From NCBI RefSeq assembly GCF_018320785.1, contig NC_054879.1, forward strand, positions 41,406,698 through 41,470,697: a stretch of 64,000 bases of DNA, in the 5' to 3' direction. Shown one piece after another: positions 1-11,559 of the stretch. The notes beneath the pieces were generated by a model. That model was not told where the DNA came from and did no database searches. It saw only the letters and a program-made list of their open reading frames with translations. Position 1 is the first letter of the stretch. The number at the start of each line of letters is the position of its first letter. The DNA is from Cheilinus undulatus. Its lineage: Eukaryota > Chordata > Actinopteri > Labriformes > Labridae. Made by a program: the position numbers and the translations under genes.

Positions 1-735
1 GGCCATAGATAGAAATGCTTTTTATGTACAAAAGTGCATTGTACAGGCCACATTTAAGGTAACTTTCATGATAGTGTAATGATATTTTGTCATTTAATTG
101 TGTTGATGTGTTGCTGAGGCAATCTGAAGTTGCAGTGGTAAGTTACTGTATTTTTGAAGGTGATGAATTTGTTTTCCTCTCCTCACAATAACATTCAAAG
201 TCGTCCTGTCAGACTTAATTATGCCGTGGTGAGACACCATGCGGATACAAATATATTTTGAAATGTAACTTTTTTAATATATTGTCTTACTGCATGTGAA
301 CATCTTGCAGTAAATTCAGATTCCAGCGACAGTTTTAATTTTCTCATCAGATTTTGGTCATTTTTCAAATTTTTCTTGTTTTACTGTAAATATATGAGAC
401 TAATTTCCCCCTTATTTATTTCACCTTCAGAACAAAAGGCATATAACCGAATGTTTGTTTCACCTTCTGACAAAAAGCTTGAATGTGATGGTTCCACCTG
501 CATGAGGTTTGTTTGAGATTTTGATCACACAGTCATAAAGATGTGGACCGTAAGAATGTTTGGTCTGACTGACTGATGGAAACATTTCACCGATAAGCAC
601 TTTCTCCACAGTCAGACGACTGAGAAGACATGCTTTTTGTGAACTTTGCCTTATCTTTGATCTATTCCTGAGTTTGTATTTGTTAAGTGATTATGAATTC
701 CTTATTGTCTAATAAATAAAATACATTTCACTCAA
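1..735 (+). other. Probable 3'UTR end of an upstream gene (mbnl2 candidate)
   Basis: This AT-rich stretch has no open frame of note and ends in two overlapping AATAAA polyadenylation signals at 711-720, as expected at the end of a + strand transcript. A Pumilio-type site, TGTAAATA, lies at 385-392. In mammals the gene upstream of RAP2A is MBNL2, which has a long 3'UTR, so mbnl2 is the natural candidate. That rests on synteny only. An intergenic origin cannot be excluded. Confidence 0.4.
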
Positions 736-954
736 CTCTCCTGTGAAATTATCTCTGCATTGTACTTTTTTTCTTTGTGTGTCTTCAGAAACCATCATGT
801 AAACACGAGCTAGCTTAAACTATACGTGACACACTGAAACATAAAAGGCAATCCAGTCAAATTCCCTAAAAGCACACAAGTGGAAATGATTTTACACGGA
901 ATATCAGCACGCCAGTATTTAGTTAACAGACAGCAGCCATAACTTCAGTATACT

Positions 955-2141
955 GGAGCCCAGTGTGAGAGCTTAAAAATTTCTGGGCCCCACCAATTCC
1001 CTTTTTAAAACCAAAGCTCAAGACTGAAATATTTACCTTTCTATCATAGTTTTGTTTCATAAACGGAATTTCATTGCAAAGCTTGGCTTTCAGATATAGT
1101 AACATTACTTGGAAAGTGTCTGTGGGGTCACAGAGTCAAATTAATGAGCCACTGCCGTTTACTGTGTTTTAATAAAGCATCTGCAAAGTCACTTAGATTT
1201 TCTGTTTTAATATTAATCTGCAAATGTACTTTGTGGCATTAATGTCTCCAAAGGCACCTCTTCAAATTCTTAAGTGGTCTTAAGAAAGCCTTTTTAAAAT
1301 CTCAAAGTTAGTGATAAAATGTTTAACTGTCACCAGTGAATCCAACACCAGTTAAACCGTGACACCAGTTGTAACTTCTACTGTGTTTCAGCTGTGTTTT
1401 GTTGCTTCTGATACTTAATCAAGTATTGCATGCTAATTTTAAAAAAATCTTTTAATTTCTATGATTTTGAGTTAATGTAAATGACCTCTTGTGGCCCACC
1501 TACAGTACCTGGCATACATTATACCAGCCTTTCCCAAACTTCCTGAAAATTTTCCACCAAAACCTTTGTAAAACCATAACCTAATACTCAAATATTCACC
1601 TTTGTGTCAGATTTCTGCTTTCAGACACAATAACAATATTTGGAAAGTGTTTGAAGGGTCATAAAGTACAATTAATGAGCCACTGCCATTTATTTTGTTT
1701 TAATCAGACCTCTGCAAAGACACCTAAATATACTTTTTACATTATTAATCCCTGTAAATGTATTTTGTGACCCTGCAAAATCATTCCAAGTAGCATCCGT
1801 GCCTCCAAATTAACTCAAATTCATTAAAATCTGTCAGCAAGCAGCATGATAGAAGGCTGGGATGAGTGTCATCAGTTAAACCAACACCAGTTCAACAGTG
1901 ACACCGGTTCTATACATCAAACAAAATAAATGATGAAAAGGTGATGGGTTAAAACTTCAGATTGTGCTTTATCTTCTGAGACTAAATAACATATAATCAA
2001 GAACTGTATGATCATTTAACATGTGATTCCTCATTTATTTATTTGTTTTTATGACTTAGCTTATGTCAATGACCTCTCATGACCAGCAGTACCTCTGGGG
2101 GCCACCAGTGGGCCCCAATCCACACTTTGGGAATCACTAGT
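955..2141. repeat. Two diverged head-to-tail copies of a ~570-bp repeat
   Basis: Copy 1 (about 955-1520) and copy 2 (about 1527-2141) share blocks in the same order. The blocks include TTGGAAAGTG followed by AATTAATGAGCCACTGCC (about 1110 and 1640), CTGCAAAGTC/ACAC, AACACCAGTT followed by GTGACACC (about 1340 and 1880), and AATGACCTCT (about 1480 and 2070). Copy 2 ends with a motif like the inverse of its own start (CTTTCCCAAACTT against CACTTTGGGAATCAC), which suggests a non-autonomous DNA transposon. No coding capacity is seen. Confidence 0.6.
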
Positions 2142-2215
2142 AAACAACAGGATGTAAGGCAGCATAGAATAGAGCCAATCCTAAGATAAGCTTTACCAAG
2201 CACCACGGTTCTTAA

Positions 2216-2395
2216 CATTAACTAATACTAACTAAATAACTAAAACTAAAATGGAAAAATCATTTTAGTTTACTGAAACTAAATAAAACTAAGCTTCACA
2301 AAAATAAATGGAAACTGAGATTTAATTCTTTAAAACAAAAAGTAAAACAAAATAAATAAAACAAAAAATGAAAAATCCAAAACTATTATAACCTT
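2216..2395. repeat. ACTAAAACTAAA-rich dispersed repeat relic
   Basis: The stretch is made of ACTAAA/AAACTAAA words and then AAAACAAAATAAA tracts, ending in CAAAACTATTATAACC. It resembles low-complexity fish repeats. It lacks the CAGTGTTAATTT ends of the larger ACTAAAA-containing elements elsewhere in this window, so it is probably a different family or a decayed end. Confidence 0.4.
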
Positions 2396-2801
2396 GCCAA
2401 GCACCAGCAATGCTGACATTCAGAACAAAAGTATTTTCTCTGTATCATGGATGTCATCTGGGGCTGCCAACACCTGCAGCTTAACATGAATTTAATTTCT
2501 GCCGTGCAACACAATTATTTTTTTCCTGCAATCAGCAATGTTGTTCATTTTTACAGTGAATGCCCACCCCCAAAACTTTATTTGGAAAAATTAGTGAGAA
2601 AAAAACATCACTTATTTTTGTATTAAAACATTTCATAATGACAGTTTTGTAGTGGTAAATTCCAATTAAATCTAACGTTGGAAATTAATATATATATATA
2701 ATAATTTAGATTTATTTAAGATGTATTTGTCCTGGTACTCCCATGAGATTAAGATCTCTTTTTCAAGGGAGACCTGGCTAAGAATCTACAACAATCTAAA
2801 T

Positions 2802-3215
2802 CAGTGGTTCTTAACCAGACCCACCAGCACCCTCATGAGAAATCATGATCTAAATTTTCAACTGCTCAAATAAATATAAGGAAAAATGTACAAACAAAAC
2901 ATGATTGAAAGAGGAGACAGAGCAAAACGAGTGTGTTTAAAAAGTGCATAGATACAGAAGGGATTGCATGCAAACATTTTTCCCAAGATAGTATAAAAAA
3001 ATGTGGTAATTTCTCAAGATATTATCTCTCGTCATCTTTAAGGAAAACGTCTTTTTTTAATCAAGATAAAGGGGGATAAGTAAGTAGAAATTTGGAGAAA
3101 TGTGCTGGTTGTCACAGCAAATATGATAAAATTGTTTGGAATATTTCCAGTCATGACCCATCTAAAAGATCTCTGTGACCCACTTTTGGGTCCCAACCCA
3201 GCATTTGAGAAGCAC
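2802..3215. mobile_element. Non-autonomous DNA element, CAGTGGTTCTTAAC end
   Basis: The left end is CAGTGGTTCTTAACCAGACC followed by CACCAGCACC. The right end is GGGTCCCAACCCAGCATTTGAGAAGCAC, roughly the inverse of the left. Related ends occur at 44151 and 50672 and, more distantly, at 3282 and 23899. There is no open frame. It is a short, internally AT-rich MITE, probably hAT-derived. Confidence 0.55.
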
Positions 3216-3281
3216 ATTTAAAGCTCTAAATAGGTTAATTTCTTTCATTTATCAGTGAATCATACATTAGAATGTTTGTTA

Positions 3282-4048
3282 CGGTGGTTCCTAACCTTTT
3301 TTCTCAGGGAGCCCCTACTAAAGAAAGCTAAGCCCCCATCGGGTCCGATTGGAAAAAGACACATCAGCTGAAATTATTTTGGTTGAAAAAATCCCAACAT
3401 AACAGACTTATATAGACTTGTTCTTGACTAAAGATCTATGCTCAAACTATCCATTATTACAGTGCATCTTTTTAAAAAAAATGAAAATTTCAAGGAAAAA
3501 ATCACGTTTGAAAAATTAATTCATTTGAAAAGAAAATAAATTTTTATAGCTTTAAAAGTGATAAATGTCCCTGAACCCAGGATAAGAATTTTTAAGATTT
3601 TAAAGGCAAAAATTCAAAATCCGACCACTGTTTTCATTTTGGTTTCTTGTAAAATTTTTTGACTTGACACTGTTGTAAAATTATGATTTTAAACAACTTT
3701 TAACTTCAAAAAATTGAGTTTCTAATGTCAATTTAAAACTTTTAAAATTCTGATTTTTTTTCTTGTAAATTCTTGACTTTTGAAACTCTGAATTGTTGTA
3801 AATATAAGCTTTTATGATCTCAAAAATTTGGATTTTTTTCCAAACAAAATTTTGACCTTTTGATTAAAAATCTGCAAATTCTCCTTATGTTTTAATCTTT
3901 TAGGTTGGTGCCTATACTCTATGGTACATTAGGTTAGTAATCATGATTTATTATTTTTTTTTAATGAACATCTAATTTTGACAATGTCAGAGCAGACAGG
4001 GTCCCGCGCCCCCCTCAGGGGTCCCGGACCCAAGGTTGGGAACCACTG
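3282..4048. mobile_element. hAT-like MITE with near-perfect 8-bp target duplication
   Basis: The terminal inverted repeats are CGGTGGTTCCTAACCTT at the left and AAGGTTGGGAACCACTG at the right. The 8 bp outside them are GTTTGTTA on the left and GTTTATTA on the right, matching at 7 of 8. Eight-bp duplications with CAGTGG-type ends fit the hAT superfamily. The 767-bp interior is AT-rich (TTTTAAAATTTT words) with no transposase, so the copy is non-autonomous. Confidence 0.7.
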
Positions 4049-4479
4049 GTTTATTATTTAAATCAACCCTAGCTATTAAATCAATCAGAAAGGGTAACTT
4101 TTCATTGACATCATGCAATCTTTATCAAAATGCATTACATTTTCTTTAAAAAAAAAAAAAAAAAACTAAACATTTTTGCTCAAACACCGTTTGGAAATTA
4201 TTTCCCAGGATTCCCTGTGAAGGGGGAGAAGTCATTTTGATGTCTTTTTGTTGAGAAAAATAACATTATACTCTTGTACGTAGCTTTCATACCACATTCT
4301 TAAATTTGGTCACCGGCAACAAAATGCAGCGTTGCCATAGCAACAGCATCCGGTACAATTTTTTCCTCTTCTTGGATACACATCCTCGAGCCGCGCGTCT
4401 GATTGGACGAGCTCTCTTTGCATGTCACTGGGGCAACCGAATGATGGGAATTTTAACACATGAACGGAAATGTAGACCG

Positions 4480-5274
4480 CTGAATCTGACTGGCTTCCTC
4501 CCCTCCGCGAGGCTCCCATTCAAGGCACGAGAGAGCAGAGGCTTGGGTTGGTCCTCGTGCGTGTCCGTCAGAGGAGAGAGGGAGGGTCCATGTGCTTTTT
4601 CCTTTTCTTTTTTTTTTTTTTTTCTTCTTTTCTTTTTTTTCTCGGTGGGTACGGGAGCCGAGTGGGGACCAGCTGGTTACGCAGCGGCCGCGGGTCTCCA
4701 CCCGAGAGTATGGCGGCTGGGATTTCACCGGAGAACGAGGGAGAGACGGAGACATGCGAGAGATGGTGAAAAAGAAACAAAGGCACGAGCGTCCTTTCAT
4801 GAAGTGTCGTAATAGTTTGAGTTTGTGCTTTTTTTCCTGAGGCGGCCCCGTGCTTCAGAAATTGCGCGTGCAGTTCATTCTAGGGGCTAACCCAGCGATT
4901 TTCCAGTGTCCTCGATGGAGCAAGTTTGTTTTTTTATGATGCATAGAGAGGGGTGAGCCAAGCAGATGAAACGGACCACATCATCGGACGGTATTTTCTT
5001 CCTCCCTGTGCATATTTCGGACATTAGCAGCCCTCGGATGCCCGTATAGCTGTCAGTGTCTGGCCTGCATGGGGGAATTTCTACAATGAAATCCATCTTG
5101 GGGCAGCGAGTCTTTGTGCTCTGCTATAGCTGAGCAGCGGTGAGCAGGACCGTGTTATTGACAACCCCTTCAAAATGGGACACGAATGGTGAATGTGATT
5201 CGTGCGGGAACGTTTTGAGTTCATTTCAATGACGCGCGGAGACTGAACCCCCTTACGACTTGTTTTAATCCACG
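4480..5274 (+). promoter_or_regulatory. rap2a: rap2a promoter and 5' leader region
   Basis: GC content and CpG frequency rise sharply over the flanking AT-rich DNA (for example the GCGGCCGCGG cluster near 4683), as at vertebrate CpG promoters. A strong pyrimidine tract of about 45 nt lies at 4599-4643. The exact start site cannot be read; no convincing TATA box was seen. If transcription starts near 4500-4700, the leader holds several upstream ATGs, including short frames at 4936-4956 and 5086-5133, before the true start at 5275. Confidence 0.6.
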
Positions 5275-5588
5275 ATGCGCGAGTATAAAGTGGTGGTCCT
5301 GGGCAGCGGTGGGGTCGGGAAATCCGCCCTCACTGTGCAGTTCGTCACCGGGACGTTCATTGAGAAGTACGACCCCACTATAGAGGATTTTTACCGCAAG
5401 GAGATCGAGGTGGACTCCTCGCCCTCGGTGCTGGAGATCCTGGACACTGCTGGTACCGAGCAGTTCGCCTCCATGCGGGACCTTTACATCAAAAACGGTC
5501 AAGGATTCATACTAGTCTACAGCCTGGTCAACCAGCAAAGCTTCCAGGACATAAAGCCGATGAGGGATCAGATCATAAGAGTGAAAAG
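5275..5588 (+). CDS. rap2a: rap2a coding exon 1 (Ras-related GTPase Rap-2a, residues 1-104 plus part of 105)
   Basis: This exon encodes the N-terminal two thirds of a Ras-family GTPase that cycles between GDP and GTP at cell membranes. Visible motifs are the P-loop GSGGVGKS (residues 10-17), switch [10 protein letters not shown] (32-40) with the Rap2-typical Phe39, and switch [10 protein letters not shown] with Thr61 in place of the Ras Gln61, a Rap hallmark linked to low intrinsic GTPase activity. It starts [10 protein letters not shown], the usual Rap2 start. The reading frame runs to the exon end AAAAG at 5588, followed by a GT donor (GTTGGT, weaker than consensus). The open frame that continues into the intron stops at 5692-5694 and is not part of the protein. 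Exon 2 at 24627 restores the split Arg codon (AG|G), giving 183 aa, the usual RAP2A length. Known effectors of the family include TNIK, MINK and MAP4K4; that is family knowledge, not seen here. Confidence 0.97.
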
Positions 5589-6340
5589 GTTGGTGAAAAG
5601 ATGCACAGAGAAAGATGTTGCAGATGTTTCTTTACACACACAGAGCTGGCCTCACAGGCCCTGTAGTTTGAGGATGGGCCCAGGCCTGGTCTGAGAACTG
5701 TGCTTGAATGGAGATGCATCTTCAGGGCACTCTACATCACAACATGCCTGTTCTATTTTGGTGAACCATTTCTCACTCACTATCCCTGTAGGTAGGCAAA
5801 TGCCCTTGCAATGCAGTCCCAGCCTCTAAAAAAGTAATTACACAATACTTTCCCCAACTATGCAACCTGATTGGCCAAGATACACTCCATGAGTGATGAT
5901 ATGGAGAACAACAGCACTTGGAGATTGTATTATCTGTACCGCCCTGCCTCAGGTGTTCTGGGTATTGTTAATTAAGATTACAGCAAAACATCTTTGTCAT
6001 GAATAATTGAGCTAGAAACACAGAGCACCACAGTGAGCGTAAAATTAATGCTAATAAAAAAAGCTAAACCTCCATAACATGTAGACAAAACATCATATCA
6101 GTGTTAATGATATGCTACTTATGGTTCTGTTGTATAAAAGCAACTGTAGGCCATGCTTATGTACTGAATATCAGCATTGCTGTTGCTTGTAAACAAAACA
6201 CAGGAGTGCTGTTATTCAGTACAAAAGCACTGCCATTGATGTATTTTGCTTTATTATGCAACATTTATTCCCATCCTTGATTGGATAAGAGTTATTCCAT
6301 GAGTTCTGATATACACTACAACAGCACCAGGACTTTTAAC

Positions 6341-7890
6341 TACAGTGCGTTCAGAAAGTATTCATTCCACTTTGTCAAGGAATACACACAATTTGCATTT
6401 GTAAATTTCTCTTTATTAGCAGTTATTAATTTGCTCTCATTGCTGTTATTTATATATGGCACTGTGGCTGTTCTGAGATCCCCCCCCCACCCTTCCACAA
6501 GCCTATGTGGAAAGCATCAAGCAGGACCAGCACACGTTCCTGCTCCTCCTGTGCCTACAGGGAGAGCCTGAGGCAGGGAAAGAAGCCACTTAAAACCCAG
6601 AGCAGAGCAGGCATCAGTGACAACAGAATGACACTGATTAGGTCAAATGCGAGCGGCAACCTCCGGCCTTAAAAAATGAAGCCAATGCGGAAGTGCAAAA
6701 AATTGCAATACCGTGAGTGTCCACTTGAGGCTGGCTGCAGGAACACCGTCTGGACACCTGTTAAACAGCCGGTTTTTACACTAGAAATAAACTGGTTTAC
6801 AGCCTGGTTCAAAAAAACAAATGTGTCTCATTAGCTAATGTCTTCATGTGCTCTCACTGTACGGGGAGTGAATTTTTTGGTACCACATTGGTTCAGATTA
6901 CATTTAGGAAAAACCTCACTGCGGACTGATTGGCGCCTCATTTGATTTACAGATAGCTTGACAGGAAGAGGCTATGTTTCTGTCAACCAGAATCACAGGG
7001 TTTGTCCAATTCTTTCTACAGTCTATAGTCAAATATAGCATAGAGGAGGAGCTGGGATGGAGGAGGGTCGCAAAAGCAGCTTGCTGAGGGAGCTGAAAAG
7101 CATAGCCAGACTAGAGATGTTTAAATATGGCAGCATGAGTGCAATGCCTCATCAGCTGGCCATCAGCTGACGAGGACCTTGGTGAGATCAGCTGATCTCA
7201 AATATATGGCAGTGCTCGATTTTTGCCATTTTGCAACCAAATGCTACAGTCAAAAAAATATATTTTTATTCCCATTAATCTACACTAGGTACACCATCTT
7301 GACAAAGTGAAAACAGAATTTTAGAAATTTTTGCAAATGTATTAAAAATTAAAACAGAAATATCGCATTGACATAGCTATGCAAACCCTTTGTAAAAATG
7401 TGGTAAATTTAGCTCAGGTGCCTTCAGTTTCTCTGAATATTTGCTGAGGTGTTTCTACATCTTGACTGGAGTCCACATGTGGTAAATTAAATGGATTGGA
7501 CATGATTTGAAAAGGCACACACCTCTCTTTAGAAGGCCTCACTACTGACAATGCATATGAGAGCAAAAACCAAGCCATAAGGTCAAAGGAACTGCCTGCA
7601 GAGCGCAGAGACAGCGCTGAAAGTTCTAATAGCACAGTGCCCTCTATGATTCTCAAATGGAAGAAGTCTGGTACAACCAGGACACTATCAAGAGCTGGTT
7701 GCCCAAGCAATTGGGTGAGAATGGCCTCAGTAAGAGAGGTGAACAAGAACCTGACGGTCATGCAGGCTGAGCTCCAGAGATCCGATGTGGAGATGGGACA
7801 AAGTTCCAGAGGGACAACCATCACTGCAGCCCTCCAATGATTTGTATGGAAGAGTAGCTAGAGAGAAGCCTCTCCTCAGTGCACAACACC
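6341..7890 (+). mobile_element. Interrupted Tc1-like transposon (salmonid-type ends)
   Basis: The left end at 6341 reads TACAGTGCGTTCAGAAAGTATTC, the classic terminal sequence of a fish Tc1 group. After roughly 850 bp of unrelated DNA the element resumes at about 7270-7890 with its subterminal and transposase N-terminal part. In the + frame at 7637-7840 the peptide SMILKWKKSG...TRTLSRAGCPS corresponds to the helix-turn-helix DNA-binding region of Tc1 transposases. Frames are broken and the DDE catalytic part is missing, so it is a dead relic. Confidence 0.75.
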
Positions 7891-9244
7891 ATTTAAGTGC
7901 CAGAGCTATGGTGTTATTCAGTATAATAGCACTCCCTCTTTATATGGCATATATGCAGAGATGATTCCTCCCATCAGTGTTTCTGCAGACTTTGTGTTGC
8001 TTCACACTAGATGTAACCACCAGGGCAACAGAGCCAATATTAGCCCTTCCTCCAGTCATAACATACTGTCTGCACTCCCTCTGATCTGCCAAGCTGCTGT
8101 TTTGTTGTGCTCCGTGTCCACTGTTCCAGATGCTGCAAGCCCTGTGAAACACCCGGACAAGGATATACCCATCACGAGTCTCCACTGCAGAGGGCTTTAA
8201 GAAAAGCATATAGAGATAGTCCGGCTTCTGCCACGGGAAAGAGATGAAGCCGTGTTTTTAATTAACAAGCTGCAAAAGCTCTTCAGTAAGCACAGCACAA
8301 TCGGAAGCATGGAGCTGTCTGATGTCTGAGCGCCGTTACACAGATGATCTAGATATGAGGTCACCATGGAGTGAGCTGCTGATTGATACAGGGAAGGGGT
8401 TAGCTGAGGCTGTCTTAGCTCTTTACAGTGAGGACACAGTGCAGACTGTGTAGATGCTGCAGGTTAAATCATGGATGCTTTTTGCCTGCATGTGTGAGCT
8501 TGCTCTCTGTATTACAGTGTCGATGTGTACTGTGGGCCCATCAGTCACTGTAGATGTCAGTGGATGTATACAGAGAAATGAGGCTTCCCTAATGAAGAAT
8601 CATGTACAGCAACGCAGCTTGAAGCTCACACATTAACTGATGCAGCTAATGACTAGGTAACACAGCATAAGAATAGCACAGTCATATCACGCTGTGGTGT
8701 TGTTTTTTTATCTTCAACTTATATATCTGTCATATTTTACAACCTAGAATGACACTATTTCACACAAAAGGTGTCTGTGTTTGTCAGTTTCCTTAGTTTT
8801 TGTCTCCTAATTGGATTTTTTCTGCTCTGAACACACCTTATAAACAATCCTATAAATCTGTGGCTCCAGATGAAAGAATGAGGTCAACATGTTTCCCCCA
8901 TATGAGAGGAGAATAGGGAGAGGGCTGCTCACTTTAGTCTTTGTGTGTCTGTGTGTTAACATTTGTGTGTTTACATGTAAATGTATACACACACAGGCTT
9001 GTGTGTGATTTCACCCTTAGGTCTGGTTTTTGCCTTCTAGACTGCATAAAAGTCTCATTTCTACAGTAAAGTTAATTTTGGAGTCTGTGTATAAAGTAGG
9101 TTTCAGACAGATTCTATATTCTTTGAAAGCTGAAATCTATCTCAAACCTGTCGGATCAATAATCACTTAAAGAGAGCCTCTCTGACAAAGTGAAGTAGAC
9201 TAAAAGACCTCAAAAAGCAAGACCACATGGCGCCACCTTAAGAA

Positions 9245-10080
9245 ATTCAAGAACAGATGAGAAAAAAGTCATTGACATCTCTTAGTCTGGAAATGGTTAT
9301 ACAGCCACTTTTGAGGCTTTGAGACTCCAGTGAACCACGGTGAGAGCCATTATCCACAAAGAGAGAACACTTGGAAAAATGGTGAACCTTCATAGGAGTG
9401 GTCGGCCAACCAAAATGGCTCAAAGAGTGCATCCACGACTCACCCATGAGATCACAAAAGAACCCAGAACAACACCTAAAGACCTGCAGGCCTCGCTGGA
9501 CTCAGAATTTATGGTTCTATCATGGCAAAGCAGCCCTAGACCATTACACTACCACCACCATGTTTTGCTGTAGGTATAATGTTATTTTTAGGAAATGTGT
9601 TAGTTTTATACCAGATCTAACGGGATGCACACCTTCTAAAAAGTTCAAATTTGATCTCGTCAGCCAACAGAATTATTTCTCAAAAGTCTTGGGGATCTCC
9701 AAAATGTTTTTGGGGGCAAATGTGCGACAAGCCTTTGAATTCTATTTTGTCAGCAGTGGTTTTGGCCTTGAAACTCTCCCATGGCTGCCATTTTTGCCCA
9801 GTCTCTTTCTTATTGTTGAGTCACGAGCACTGACCTTAACTGAGTCAAGTGAGGCCTGCAGTTCATTATATGTTGTTCTGGGTTCTTTTGTGACCTCCTG
9901 GATGAGTCGTTGATGCGCTCTTGGAGTAATTTTGTTAGGCTGACTATTTCTGGGAAGATCCACCACTGTTCCAAGTTTTCTCCATTTGTGGATAATGGCT
10001 CTCATTGTGGTTCACTGGAGTCCCAAAGCCTTTGAAATAGTTTTGTTACCCTTTGATGATCTAACACACTGAAGTTTGAC
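9245..10080. mobile_element. Foldback chimera of two opposed Tc1 fragments
   Basis: On the + strand, about 9245-9500 encodes a Tc1 transposase N-terminus (MRAIIHKERTLGKMVNLHRS, then GRPTKMAQRVHPRLTHEI). On the - strand, 10005-9742 encodes a second copy of the same region (MRAIIHKWRKLGTVVDLPRN) extending further to RLGKNGSHGRVSRPKPLL. The - strand copy continues to about 9520, where the antisense of the WWW/VMVWG-type catalytic stretch (ACCACCACCATG) is visible. The two 5' halves point at each other. Neither is intact; the + copy runs into the - copy near 9500-9520. Confidence 0.8.
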
Positions 10081-10089
10081 AAAAATGAT

Positions 10090-11559
10090 TTAAAAAAAAA
10101 AAAAAAAAGAAATCAGGAAGGGGTCAAATACTGTAGTTAAGAAAAAAACATGACGAAAACTCTGAAGTGGAGTTCAGACTCATTCGTTTATATCTTTCAA
10201 CATAAACACAGCTGACATCGGTGGCTTTGTGACCTTATGACCCAAACATTTCATTGAAATATTACCTTTCTTCCAGTAATTTTCTTTACTGACTTGTCTA
10301 AAGCTTTTTATATGCAGCCGTTTTACACCCTGCCCTGGTCGTTTGTCTGTAATGTAAATCTTCTGTTTACAGCGGTTATATACGGTGACTTTGTTCCTGA
10401 GAGCTTGTAAATATACTTTATATGGATAACGCAACACATACCTTTATAACTACACAAGCAAAGGGCTGCATTTTTTGTTACAGCTGATGTGATTTTATAG
10501 GAATGTGAGCACATAAAATACCTGGAAGTTGGGCACAAACTATGGAAAACGAGCTCCTTTTTCCTTTAGTAGGAAACCCACACTGAAATTATTTCCAAAC
10601 ACATCTGACAGCCCATAACCATAAAAGAAAGTCATGGTTTTCCTTAGCACAGAAGGTGAAAAGAGTAAAAGATAAGTCACAAATGTTCTATTCTCCAGCT
10701 TGTAGTGCTTTTTATTGTCACTACATTATTGCATGATTAACATGTAAATTACATTTTTGTGATGGCAGTGTTTAGCACCTTACAGTTTTAATTGTCCTCT
10801 TTTCAACGTACAATTCAATGTACAATTTTTACTGTATAATAGCTTTTTTCAGTTGTGTGGAATCAAGACAACATATTTCAGTAAACAGGTGGATATTTTC
10901 CCCTCTTTCCTGTCCAGAAAAAGCCTCTCATGCTCTGCTATTGCTGTTAAATACAGCAGCTAAAAATGCAACAAGTCTAGGCATGTCCTGGTTGAAGTGC
11001 ATTGTGGGAGATGTAGGAAAGCAGCAAACGCAACAGGACTCAATGAGACAGACTGAGACATCAAAGGAAAATACATCAAACAAGAAATCATCAAAGGGCA
11101 AACTGTTTGCTACATCACAGATTGATTAGAGAAAATCAAAAGATTAGATAAAGGGCAGAATTTCTAGAGCTGACTGGTTGTGATGGAAGTGTTCTGTATC
11201 TTTTTTGATCATTTATTAATCATTGCAGTCATCTATCATTTTCAGGTTAAAGCTTCTTAAAAGGGAGACAGACGTTTGAAGACTCAAGTTTTCAGCATTT
11301 TGGGGATTAAGAAAATATTTATGGATTGATAGGGTGATAAAAAATTGCCACAATTTAGAAGATATTAGTCCTATTCAGCTTGGTCGTTCAAAGTATGATG
11401 TTTACACCACTGACGTTTCACTTTCACTACGATTACACAGAGGCTCAATCGAGGGGACTCCTGTACACAGTTCATTCAAAATATGACATCCTATTGATTA
11501 TGTATAACAATCTAAATTTATAGTAATTCATTTACACATAATTTTGTGTATGCCGGAAA
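10090..11559. other. Intronic DNA without recognised features
   Basis: This is AT-rich rap2a intron sequence with an A-run near 10090. The short open frames on both strands have no recognisable domains. I see nothing to annotate. Confidence 0.6.

Noticed and set aside
4306..4812. 168-aa open frame and overlapping frames over the rap2a promoter
   Set aside because: The frames exist in several phases on both strands and owe their length to the pyrimidine tract (Phe/Lys runs). No domain; most likely promoter or leader.
5589..5694. Readthrough extension of the rap2a exon 1 frame to 139 aa
   Set aside because: Homology to Rap2 ends exactly at Arg105 where exon 2 resumes; the extension is intronic. 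A truncated isoform would lack the NKxD and SAK motifs.
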